Source: Balanoglossus misakiensis (Eukaryota > Hemichordata). Taken from it: DNA of 64,000 nt. The stretch covers positions 7,440,001 through 7,504,000 of the forward strand of contig CM082583.2 of NCBI GenBank assembly GCA_040954595.2. The letters are read 5' to 3'. The position numbers were made by a program, and so were the translations under genes. Positions 26,116 through 38,500 of the stretch are shown here, piece after piece. The first letter of the stretch is position 1. Each line of letters begins with the position of its first letter. A model generated the notes under the pieces. It did no database searches and was not told where the DNA came from. It saw only the letters and a program-made list of their open reading frames with translations.

Positions 26116-26547
26116 TGTGACCAGGTGTGTTTTCCCTTACTTTCGTAATTTGAATATTTGCGTGACCAGGTGTGGTGCATTCATTATTTTCCCCATATCA
26201 AAAGCCTGCACGTTGTGTTGCGGCGTAGCTACTAATTTGGACTTGCCCGTGTGAGCTGTTCTGTTCCTCGCCGGCTTGGAAGATGTGCCTTATTTCCTGA
26301 TACACTGGTCTTGAAACCGTGCCCAGAAACTGTGCTGTATTTCATGCTGTCCTGGTCTGGAAATCGCGCCCAGAAGTCGTGCTACCTCATGGGGAATTCT
26401 TCCGAAAGCCGTGCCGTCTACTGGGGAATTGTGCCAGAACGCTACTCGGACTGAACGTCGCTGTTGGGACTGCCGTGGTGCTGGTCGCGTTCGTCGTGCG
26501 CTACGGAAGCTTGGACTTTAGTTTTTCATTTCCCACACCTGGTCACA
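26116..26547. mobile_element. Possible non-autonomous transposon or repeat bounded by 14-nt inverted repeats
   Basis: TGTGACCAGGTGTG at 26116-26129 recurs exactly as its reverse complement at 26534-26547, and a second direct copy (GTGACCAGGTGTGG) sits at 26162. The enclosed segment is more GC-rich than its flanks and contains loosely repeated phrases (CTTGAAACCGTGCCCAGAA / TCTGGAAATCGCGCCCAGAA). No transposase-like frame and no clear target-site duplication were found, so a MITE-like element is one reading and a chance palindrome with local duplication is another. Confidence 0.4.
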
Positions 26548-27567
26548 TTTAAGGTAGTCATTTATTTTACAGTGTTTTCTTCCCAGTGTACAATCTTTTT
26601 ATATTTACCAATGCTTAGTTGTAGTAATTAAAAGTTTCCATAAGCAAGGAAATAACGTGTGGTGTGCCTATTGTTGACCGTCTTTGTTGCGTGCTGCTCT
26701 GGTTGGTTCACCAAAGCGAGCCATTCAGTAAGTCTATTTGCTCACTGCCCTGTTTCGGAACTGAACGGCAAGCGTGCCGTAACATCTGAAAAAAAAGAAA
26801 GCCATTTTGGCAAACTACGATAAAAGACATGACGTGTCCGGGGGCACCACGAGTAGACCTCGGAGCATTGTATTCCTGCGTGACGTCATGCTTATGAAAG
26901 GTTGGCAGGTCGATTCAGAGAGGACACTTTCTCTCTTTTCTCATGTACAGATGACGGGATTTCAGTCGTTTGCATTTTATGGTAGTTGTGGTGTTGGTGG
27001 GGGGTTCTTTGACGATTTCTTTCCCATTTGTCTGCGATGCCTTTACTTCAATATTTGAGAATGGTTGCTGATAATTCTTGATAATAAATGTTGTCCACAC
27101 ATCTGGGTCATGGGACAGTTCATGCAGTGCCACCGAAAAGAGAAGAGAGGCGAAAGTTTTCATACCATTGTTGTTCAGTTGTCTCGTGCAGTAATTTGTT
27201 CGATTTGAGGCTAATTTGAATACAACCCAGCGGTGGGAATGGGAATGTATCGTGTTGCAGAAAGTCTGACCGTGGGGGATACAATGGTCACTACGTTTAG
27301 TGTCAAAACAGCATGTTTCTCCTGTAGAGAATATATCACACTCAGTTGTTTGCCGCAGTTGCAATTTGCATTAAAAACACAGAAGGTGATTTGTTGTAAA
27401 TAGGAATGCCAGGAACGTACCTGTGGATCAAAATACACACAAGCAGTAATATTCTGGTAGCCGTATTGTCATGACGAAAATAAAAACTCAGCGCGTAGAT
27501 ATTCTTGTAACGCATTGTTTATTGTCAATACTGGAGTGGATCTGGTTTATTGGTTAAGAGTGTGTTC

Positions 27568-27636
27568 CTGTTGTTGTTGTTGTTGTTGTTGCTGGTGGTG
27601 GTGGTGGTGGTGGTGGTGGTGGTGGTGGTGATGATA

Positions 27637-27701
<65 letters not shown>
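27568..27701. repeat. Compound trinucleotide microsatellite (GTT)n(GGT)n(GAT)n
   Basis: Successive pure runs of TTG, GGT and GAT triplets over about 134 nt, in the intergenic DNA between A and B. The homopolymeric Ser and Pro frames seen here are by-products of the repeat. Confidence 0.95.
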
Positions 27702-29150
27702 CTCTCGCCGTTCGTGGTGACCTTCATTTTTTCTTTCGTTTCACTTCTCGGAGGAACAGGATGGGAACTGCAAGTCATGGCGATACTCTCTCGCTGATGT
27801 CATTCATAGTGCGCCCCCATAGGTCACAGGCCAGGCTCCGGTGATATGTGACTGGCACTATTTGATCCAAAATGACATCCATTGAACGTTTAAAATTCAT
27901 TCAAATTTTTCAGGAGATAAGAAAACTCTATACGAATGGTTTAAAATTGTAATCATTTTATTCGCTGCGTACGTATTAGACTAATGTCCTAGTCTGTACA
28001 TTTCATGAAGACTGTCCGCATTAAATATGTAAATCTAAACCATGACACGCCTTACAATAATTTTGGGACTTTGATTTGCGCAGTGATGGGGCCAACGTCA
28101 TCGTGAATATCTGCAGGTCTGAAAACTTGTATCAGGAAAATTACAACAACTTTTCCGTCATAAATGTCAAACCTCGATTTTCATGGTTATATGGGCGAGG
28201 AAATTCTGTGGTCTTGGTAACACAGTGACGGAAATGTATAACACACATATGACAAATACAAGAATTTATTTTACAATTATAAAGTTAGATATATACACAC
28301 AAACTTGCAAATGGTTATTAGGGGACAAGTTCATTCACTTTTCACATTATATTCGACGATGCTCAAAAACTGGTGGTTTCCGTTAAACTAGTACATGGTC
28401 ATGATGCAACACCAAAAGGTGTATCAAAGTAATCTGTTATGTCGATATAGAGGATGTGAGTTTGGTTCTCACAACTGTTGTCAGAATGTGTTAGTGAGCA
28501 GATCTATCAAAAACTAATCGAAAAATTGTCCAAATTGAGTGACTTTTGTCTTTCCGAAACTTTCCACACACAACACACAGTACACACTGCAAGGTGAATT
28601 TTGATTATGTAAATAAACTGTCTGACAAAGTCGTCTATGGACGGTAAGCAACTTGCTTGTAAAATTCCGTGTTAATTCATAATAAAAAATAAGTTAACAT
28701 AATTTTTTTTACAAACTCCGATTTGGTTTAAAGTGGCCAGCGGGCGCCTCATCATCTTCGAATAGTTCCATCGTCGACGGAACAGAATGAATTTAACAGC
28801 TCACAAATTCACAGAAATATACATGTCTACATTAAGCATAAAATCAGACTAGTAATACATCAGGTATTCACAATATCAGTTACATCTTGCGGGTATATAA
28901 AAATATATGTTCAAAATATTTACAATTACCAATAAAACTACAACAGAATTCTTGCACTGTAAAGTGTATTTCGTTTTCCTCGGCACTGCTGGAAATAAAA
29001 ACCACAATTGCACAACAAATGCACCGCACCTACCAAATGAAACTTTAAATAATGGAGACATTCGACGGCAGAAATATTGTCATCCTAGAGGCAACATTTC
29101 TGGGTTCGAAGTAAAGTTATGATGTATTCGGTGCTGACTGACCGTGCCAT

Positions 29151-29557
29151 TTACATGTGATGGGTTGACGTGGTTGCGCTGGCTGCAGAGCTCTGGCGAG
29201 ATTTCGGTTTCCCGGAGTCTTCCAGAGGCGCCTTCTCGGAAACAACTGTCACACCGCTGGTCGGTCGCTCCACCGTTGTCCTGTCGGCGTTGGACTTGGT
29301 TGACTCCGGGCGTTTTTTCTCTTCAACTTCGGTTGGCGCTTGGTCGGTTGTCTCGACAGTCAGTGGGGTAGCCGCTTCCGTGTGTTCATCCAGTTCCATC
29401 GCGGCGTTGTCGTATTCTCCGTCTTCAATAGTGACTTTGGATGGTTTCTTTTTCAGTTTTATCACCACGATGATGATGACGACAACGATGGCGACAAAAG
29501 CGACCGAACCGATGGTGGCACCTATGATAACCCCGTCGCTTACGTCATTGGAGCTTG
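29151..29557 (-). other. Gene B exon 27: transmembrane helix and cytoplasmic tail
   Basis: ASSNDVSDG, then helix VIIGATIGSVAFVAIVVVII with basic stop-transfer KLKKKPSK. The tail has DGEYDN, a Glu/Thr-rich middle and the C-terminal RPTSGVTVVSE, EDSGKPKSRQSSAS and TSTHHM, which aligns with the last 40 residues of gene C. Stop TAA at 29151. Confidence 0.88.
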
Positions 29558-32500
29558 CTGAAATGAAAATCAATGCTGATTTTTGAGAAAAAGTGAACAC
29601 TAAATGCCCTTTAACTTAGTCATAATTCACAAGCTTTTTTTATTCACGTGACTCGACCAAGGAGTCGTCAAAATCGCAATTATGATTATAGTTCTGCAAA
29701 AACACCAGTAAATGAGTGCGAAATAAACCGGACTATGTTAAATTCAATGACACCGAATAGGAAATGACACTAATATGGTGTTTTCATGTATAAAGGCTTG
29801 GCAATATCTCCATCTCCAGTAAGATTGGCCAATGGCCGAGCCCATAAACTGAAATGAATTGGATGATGCGTACCTGGTGCCACTATCACTTCCGCCGTAG
29901 TTGCTGCTAATGACACTGCTGCGGTACTTTGACCTGTAAACATAAATGCAGATGTATTAAGTTGTCAGTCAATTCCCCAAGTGGGATTTTTTGATGTGTT
30001 AAAGTCTGAATATCACAGGTGCAATTAAAAATGTAAAGGAACTCAATTGGCATTGTGCAGAAGGTGAAGCCTATATTCCAGCCAGCCAGTCAGTCAGTCA
30101 ATCAGTTACCAAAATGTAAAGTAGCCTGAGATGTTATATGTATTATGGAAACTGAACTCATAATATTAGTTTACCTGTAGCGGCTGCATTCGGCGTTGTT
30201 GGTAACACTGCAAAATAGAACGGAGCAATTCAAAAATTTAATAACCATAAACAAAACAATCATGTAACTAAACACATGACAGATGACAACCAAACAAGTC
30301 TGTATGCATTAAATCTGCATTGTTGAAAAATATAATGCACCGACTTGGCATGTCTGTGTACACTTAACCCTGATATTTTTGTCTCTCACCTGTCGTTGGT
30401 ATGTCGGAAGAAAATGCACTGAATTCCGACAAGTGGGTCGCGTGACATTCAACGGTGGTGCTGTCAATCTCCACAGTGGTGACGCCGTCGGTTGACCATG
30501 CGCTTGTGTCTACGTCCCAGTACTTACAGGTGTACACTTTCGTGTTGTCTGGACTGTTGATGGTCAAGTTCATTTTGATGGGGGTGGTCAGACCGGTGAT
30601 GTTGAGAGTTTCATCTGGGAGAATCAAAGCAATATTTATTCAGTCAAAATACTCAATAAGTCAAACTCAAAGGAATTGAGATACACGGCCACTTTTCAAT
30701 TGCTTGGTCCAACGGCAGCAACAGAATATGAACAACAGGTAACGACGCAGCAAACGTGTACTTACCCGATTCGGGATCAGCAAGTTCCACAGTTATAATG
30801 TCTGACGCTCGTGAGTTTTTGTCCTCAGTGCTTGTTGATCTGTAATCCACACCGGTGTCGTAGTGCTCGGTTTTGATGGTCACACCAGAGCATGTGCCGC
30901 TGTCGCAAGTCCAAGCTGCTGTATACCTATGATCGTCGGTGAGAAACATGTGAACTCAAGTTATACCATTTACTGCCTTGTCAATCCGACAGAGTTTAGA
31001 AAAGTCTATTTGGCCGGAATGTGGCTTGAATGTCCATGGAGATCCGCACTGTCTGTCATACAGAATGCTAATCCGCCATTAATGCTGAAATTGGCAACTT
31101 ACGTATTTTGTAGTTCTGATCCAAAGTCGATGACAGCGCCGCCAGCCGTCGAGAAGGAATCATCGAGAACGTTCTTCTCCGTGGTGAGCGACACACCCGT
31201 TGCCGAAATTTGAGTAGCGCCGCCACCCAAAGTTTGACCCCTGGACAGTGACTCTAGTAACTTCTCCTGTCCCTGCCTGCAAATTGAGGAGCAAGGACAA
31301 CATCACAATCACGATTTAAAAATCGAATTAACAGGTAAAGGCCACCAATGAGCTTTAACTTTAGACCTCAGTGTGAGACTTACACAAGATTGCATGCAAT
31401 TCACTGCATATGTACAATTCCGCAGAGCAAAAACCAAGATAAAAATACCAAATTACCGGCATTTGTCCAACATGGCCGAGTTCCATGCAGGGTCCAAGCC
31501 ATCACCGATGGTCTGCAATTGCTCTAACAAGACACGCGCGCTTTCTGAGTCGATGACGGCTCCGGCGTCGGAGGTATAGATAGTAACGACCTCGTCCATA
31601 ACATCCAGAAAGTCGTCTGTAACCGAGACGTGCCAGAAATAAAATTATTGGCCCCTCAATACTTTGTCATTAATACTAAAGAACAGGCGTTCCAGCGACT
31701 TACAATAATCTGACCATGACAACGATTCTACCCAATAATTGCTTGAATATACAGGTATCGTATACTAAGTTCTGTTTTGTCATTAAAATTTGGCAGCTCA
31801 GTCATGACCAATATGACTATGCAATGTTACATCAATATAACCAAACTTCACCTTGACCATCGATGGACATGTCGTCAGTGATGAAATTATTGATCTGGTC
31901 GATTAGCAGGCGAGCGTCATCCAGACTGGGAACGGAGCTACTGAGGGCGTTCTGGATGAGATCGAGTCTGCCTTGCTCTTCAGTCGACGTGGTGGTGGCA
32001 TATGAACGCTTACGACGAGAGGAAGAGGTCTTGTCTATCAGGAGGTTAGTGTTCACCAACGCCTCCACGTACGCGCCTACAGAGAAGACACAGCGACAAT
32101 CGTGAAACCATTTTGACGTGTCATGGTTAATAAGTAAATGTGGACAGTATTTGCTGTTGTACAGGACGATAAAAAGGTAGCAGAATACCAAAAATTGTCT
32201 TCACCCTAAAAACATTTCCGTACCTTGATATTCCAGTGGTTCGATCTGGTTGGTTCTGAAGTCAGTGACTTCACTAGCACTGAACGACACTTTTGCATCG
32301 ACACCGATCTCTATCGAGAATTCAGAGCAGCTGTTCTTGTCACATACCTGCAGAGAGAGAATAACAAATGTCAACTAAAAGTTGCAATATAAACGTCTGA
32401 AATTACAATCCAATCCAATACATGTATAATGTATAATCTATGGAAGTTCAAACCAAACCAAATCAATACAGTACAGTACAGTACAGTACAATACAATACT

Positions 32501-35500
32501 TACTTTAGCAATAAAAGTGTTGTTTGAAGACCCATCTCTGGCCGATTTTCCGACTCCAGAAGATGACGGATCTGATCCTTTAGTTGTGACTGCTTCCTTA
32601 TTATTATTGTTGTCTTTGACGCGGAAGATTTGGTAGCTCAGGGGATATGCATCCTCGTCCGCGACACAGTTTTCTATCAGGTAGCTTATCTGAACATACG
32701 TGAGGAAAGCAAGAGTGGTATAAGCGAATTGCACTGAGATCAGCTTAGGTATGTCTTATCAAGTCATACCACTGAAGGGCATAGTAAACAATAAGCGGAT
32801 ATGGAAGACAGTGCTCACGACAGTGTAGCTCCAGAGAAGTTAGACTGTTGTTACCGGAATAGATAGGCCTTACATGACTATGAGTTCAACCACCGATATT
32901 ATTGCCAACACGACGACACGAAATTTTATTTCTGTTTCGCATTACCTCTTCCATTTCTGTGTAAGTGGCAGCGCCACCAGCAACCGTGAAGTCGCATGAC
33001 GTCACGCCAGAGCGAACGCTGAAGGTAACCTTGGAAACACTGGACTGTCCATCTTGATCTGTAGCTGTCACCTGGACGCTGTAGCTAGTTCCTTTCACCA
33101 ATTGACCTAAAAGAACAAGGAGAAAATTTAACAAATCATCTTTAAGAATGTTTACCAAAAATGACTTGCAACATTTCAAAAATGTCAAAATTATCAATTT
33201 TTGCTCTAAAAAAATATTCCACCAACCTGATTCGATGATGACATTTACGACAGACCTTGTTCCATCAGGAGAAGCGAGTATCTTCGGCTCAGTCACTAGG
33301 CCGCTGGTGTCGCTAAAATCGAAGAATCCGTAACCACTACTGGTGTCCACTGACTCGAAAACCACAGAAACTAGGGGTACGGTGTGCTTGACTAAGGCTT
33401 GGATCGCTACCGTGTCATCTTGGTTTACTTTGCTATCGTCGCTGTTCTGCAGTTCAACAGACACCTGGCAAAGATTGAGGTCGTGATTTAATTATCATGC
33501 AAATTAAGTCGGTTCCATGATGCACTGATATTTGGATCGTGACGAATTTTACTCGCATCGTTGGGATCGTGTCCTCGTTTCTTGATGGATAAATCACCAA
33601 GCCTTCAAAGAATTACACTTCCTGTGTACCTATTTGTCAACTGGAGAATGGTTTCTCACCTGTGGCGGGTTACCGGAGACGGCTGAGATCCTAACACTGG
33701 CACTGGCAGATCTGGTGAGTTTGGAGATGGTCAGAGTAAACTCGTATGTCTTGTCAGCTCCCATACTCATTGCATCGAAGACCAATATGGCGGCGTTGGC
33801 GGTCGTTGGAAAAAGTTGTCCTTCTTCGCCAGTCTTGTAGGAATAACACGCTGAATTGTCGGTTACCTACGGGGAGAAATGTTTACAAGACAAGGAGATT
33901 TTACAAGAAGTTTGATTATTCGCATGTCAAGGCCGAAATTCATCGGAGACAGAAAAAGTAGTGAGACTTCAACTTGACTGTACCTGCGTACAAATCCATG
34001 AAAAGGTCATGTCCACGGCTACATCGTCAGGATCTACTGAATATGACCCGTCTATTTCCAGATCGCCGCTGTCTCTACCGACGGTCATCTCTGCGCTACC
34101 GCGGATGATGGCGACGAGCGGTGTGCTGACGGTTGTGACTTGGATGGAGGCGGTTGCCACCTTGGTCGGCTCGCTGCTTTTGTAGACTTGGACGGTGAAC
34201 GTGATCTCCTCGTCACCTGTGGTGATACGAAAACAGTCATTCGCACGTAAGTTGGAAAATTTGCTCTGCATCAGCGATTTTGTTTCATTTGTTCATGTGG
34301 CTTGAAGATACACCTTAGTTTCAATATCAAACATTCCGACCATGCAGTGTGCACACCAAATTTGCTTTTGTCAATAAGGGTATACTGATAATACTCTCAC
34401 CTGGTAAACTGTTAGCGTCGACGTACAGCGTCCTTTTGTACATAGTCTTCAAGTTCAGTGGAACTTCGGAGTTATCCACAGACCAGGTAAACTCCGTAGT
34501 GCCTGGCGGAACACACTCCGAGTAGAAGGTGACCTCTGCGGTTAGGTCAAAGCTGCGAAAAAAACGATTGAAAATTTAAGTAATGCTGTACGATTACAAA
34601 TCGGCCATCGGATACCATAGCACCTCCGATTGCAGTTGCAGCGACTGTAGTAGGAGTTACTAATGAACGTAAAGAGCATCATGATAAACGATATTTTCAT
34701 GGGTATACATGTACATACCTGTCAGAGACACTTGTCGAAGAAACGTCGACACCCTTTGCCACTATCTTGATTTCCGGCAGCGCCAAAGCAGATCGCTCCA
34801 CGACATAATATGCCACATCACTTTCACTCAGAAAGTTGGTTACAGTCAGCGAAAAGTTGTATGGTGTGTCTGCGTCTATGAGCGACCCATCGAGTTCCAA
34901 ATCTGGACCTGAAAAATAGATAAGTGTGTGAAAATGGGGCTGAGAATGAAATGCACATGTAAATAAGAATGAACTGCTATCACGGTGTGAAAAGGTAACA
35001 GAGTGCAAATTGGAATGTCTTACTATCCAGTCCGGAGAGAGCAGACGTGGCATTGGTGGTATCACCATCACTTTCGACACCCCAGGTGTACGTCATGGTT
35101 CTAGCGCCACTGCCGGTCGATCTGCGTCCATTGATGCGGACATCGCCGCAGCTTGGGATCTTAGGCGAACCGTCCAGGAGGGCTGTAGGTTGGAGGGCTT
35201 GTGCCGGTCCAACCACGGTCACGTTACCACTTGCTTGGCGGGAGTAGTCCTGTTGGAAGGCTGTCACTGCGCCAGATTTCAGTGTGAGGTCATCGCCTGT
35301 TAAAACCAACGAAACAGAATTAACATTGCATGAGCTGACTGCTCTGATAATAACAACCAGTCACCTGTCATCATTGCTATGCAAATGAGTTCGTTACAGT
35401 GTAAAAATATGCACCCACCTGGTTCGACGAGTGTCGCTGCCTTTCCGATGACGATATTCAACGTTGTGGGGTCACGGAAGAAACATTCAGCTCCCACTCC

Positions 35501-38500
35501 AAGCAGAGCACTGCTGGCGTCATCGAAGATATCACTGCAGGCACTGAAACCACTGTATTCTACACCGGCGTCAAATGTGACCGAAATGGCAGCACCTGTA
35601 GAGTACACAGGAATGTAAGAAGCCGAGTGTGTTAACAAGAAACCCACGTTTTTGCTTTAAAGTATTGCCTGCAGTTTGAGACGGTACCGCATAGCTTGCA
35701 TATCACTTTCACTCGGACAGTAGCCCGTTAACCAAACAGATTGGTTTTTAATATTCTTGATATGTTAGTTTTCGATTGTCTTTCGAAGTGTTTTGAGAAA
35801 ACAGTAAATTGTGTTGGACAAACCGGGCTCGCCTAATGAAGGTTGGTTGTGCTTTGGGTCGTCGTGCACAAAACAGTTTGTACTACATGTATAGAAATTT
35901 CGAGTTGGGTTCGATTGCCCTTGCGGCAATTTTAGTGAATGTGACCAGGTTTGGCGTGATTGTGATACTCATGAGCCCCCCAGGTTGGCTGATGGCGTAT
36001 TTTACGCGGGATAACTCTTGACAATGGTCACCCTGAGACAAGCGATGCCCCTTTGAGTGTGAATACCGTCCGCCACACAGCGAACACGTAGGAAACTACA
36101 GCTGCCTCGGAGCCATTCCCGCCAAGAGAATGTCTCCAACTCCATGATGTATGGCAGGCAAACTACGTCACTGGAATGGTAGAGATGGAAGTCCAAATCC
36201 AGTTGATTTATTACTGGAAGATCACAATGGTTATTCTTAACGTCTCGGTAAACACCTGACCGTTACTTACGCTGAACCAACAAGCCTACACCGCTTTGTA
36301 TAAATATTGTCCCAACGGCAGAATCGCCGTTAAATAAACACGAATTCCGTTTCTATAGAATTAACTTATTGATCAGTCACTGTCTTGGAGGTTCAGGCTC
36401 GATACTGGGGTACTGTTGGGAGCAAACAGCAGCGGTTACCTAAGAAACCACAACCTTCTGCACCGAGTTTTTTTTCCCACGTACCTGTATTAGAGAACTG
36501 CGCAGATTCGATAGATGGCGCGACGGAGTACAGAGTAATTTCAATCGGGTTGGCATTTGTATCACCGAGTCCGGTGTAGCCGTTGATAGACGGCTTGGCT
36601 GACACTCTGCAGGAGATAGACGGCATCGGCACGTCAAATTCCATCTCCTCGTCGGAGATAAACTGGCCAGAAACAGACTCCTGGCCGTCTGTGTAAATAC
36701 CTGAAAAGAATATTGTGAAATCCTGTAATTGTTACATTTCTGGTGGTATCTGTTAGGTGGTTTGCGACGAATTGTGTTGAAATTGTTATTACCGATTTAG
36801 GTATCTTGCGAGGTTGTCATGGGTGTTTCCATTCACTAGAAAAAAAGCTTACTTCCAGGACTAAATGCTTTGAAGACACATCAACTATACTTCTTGGAAA
36901 GAGCGTTCTATACATAAATAGACGTTTTGTGTTGATATGCTTACACAATATGCAAACATGTGTATAGTACATGTGTCACGTCCCCTTTCAAACCCAACCA
37001 AAATATAAACTTCCCTATTTGAGCATTTGCGTACATTTCTAATTTTATCCCGTGTTTTCGTATGACATAAATAGCATGAGAAAGATACAGGTGAAACTCA
37101 GGGCCGAATATCATAGTTTGGTAAGAGCATCTTCGCAAGACTTCATTGAACTCAGCAAAGACTATACAATACCACTGGGTCCCCAAATTGAACAATACGA
37201 AAGCAAACAACCAACACAGTGCATACTCTTATTCATATTTTACATATCAGTGATTGAAATTGTCCTGAATATCTTAAAATCCGACCACTCAGTAAAATCT
37301 CAAGACGTCCGCATAAATGTGAACGTGCCCGTTGAAGATGACTCGACTGATCGCGCGCTCAGCAAACACTTAGCACTGTTGAAACACCACATCCCATTAT
37401 GTCGTCTAACCGTAGGCGTTATTTCCTGTGCTAATTGCTAACCGTGTATCGATAAATGGCCTTGATTACATTAACTTTGTTTTCTGTTGTAGCAACTGCA
37501 CACTGCTTCCTGATTATTTCCCCCACACTATTCCAATGTATATTTAAGTGGTTGCGTAATATCTTGTCAATTAAACCACGCAATGAAGGTTATCTAAAAT
37601 GTGAAATATTGAGATTTGTTTACCATTGTAGTTGACAGCTCCCCTTTCGTTTTATTACCATCTTTAGCTCATGTGTATATGGATTATTCTTGTACTATAA
37701 GCTGGTGTTAGTGAATTTCTGGCAGTTAAATTGGACCAATCGTTATAGCTTGCTGTGGTCGTTTTAATTTTAGTTCACACTTTTCGCCTGTGTATGCAAA
37801 TTATTATCATTTACTTACTTCCGGATAGCAGCAGAGTTGGTACGGCAACCGGTAGGTCCCGGATGTCGCTGAATGCCCCAGCACTCGCGTTGATAATAAC
37901 GGTGATGTAGTCAACAGAGGTATCGAGGTCTGCTTCTATGGAGGAGATGCTGGTGATGTTGAGGTCTGGAAAGGAACATACATGTATCTTGGATTTTATT
38001 GTAACGGATTATTCAAAATTCTCATGAGGTCTAATTGCAACAACAAAAATAACATCACCACCATCATCATTATCACCATCACCACCAACACCATCATCAT
38101 CATCGTAACCACCACTACCATCACCACCACCTTTTCGAGAAATACTCCCCTACCTTCGTAAGTGTAAAGACTGGCTCCAATATTTGTAGGTACATCACTA
38201 TCACGTCGAATGGTAATGGTGTAATTACCTGCAGAAATAACTAGAACCTCGTATTTTTACCTCAGCAAAAAAGAAATTACGAATTATTTTTTAGGAATAT
38301 AATTCTGATTATATGAATGTGTAGGCTTGGAAAAATAACAAGTGACGTAGTGACTAATACCTACCCAAGTCAAGCGCAGGTGTCCGGCAGGTGATTGAAG
38401 TGCTGTTGATGTATGTAACCATGCTAGTTTCCGTTTGATTGCCACTTTCATCTTCAAATATACAGGACAGTGTAGATCCCTGGGTGAAACCTGCTCCGAC

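Larger units (their letters stand above)
24611..28264. other. Intergenic region between genes A and B
   Basis: No convincing gene. Open frames at 26251-26552 and 26807-27058 have no recognisable domains or paired exons. The stretch holds the inverted-repeat-bounded segment at 26116-26547 and the trinucleotide array at 27568-27701, which are listed separately. The right end probably includes the 3' UTR of gene B, whose first canonical AATAAA on the minus strand is at 28270-28265, about 880 nt past its stop. Confidence 0.5.

Noticed and set aside
26251-26552. Two overlapping frames inside the inverted-repeat segment as a transposase remnant
   Set aside because: No catalytic or DNA-binding motif, under 80 codons each; the segment is better read as non-coding.
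27554-27778. Poly-Ser/Pro frame near 27.6 kb
   Set aside because: Produced by the (GTT)n(GGT)n(GAT)n array, with no flanking coding signal.
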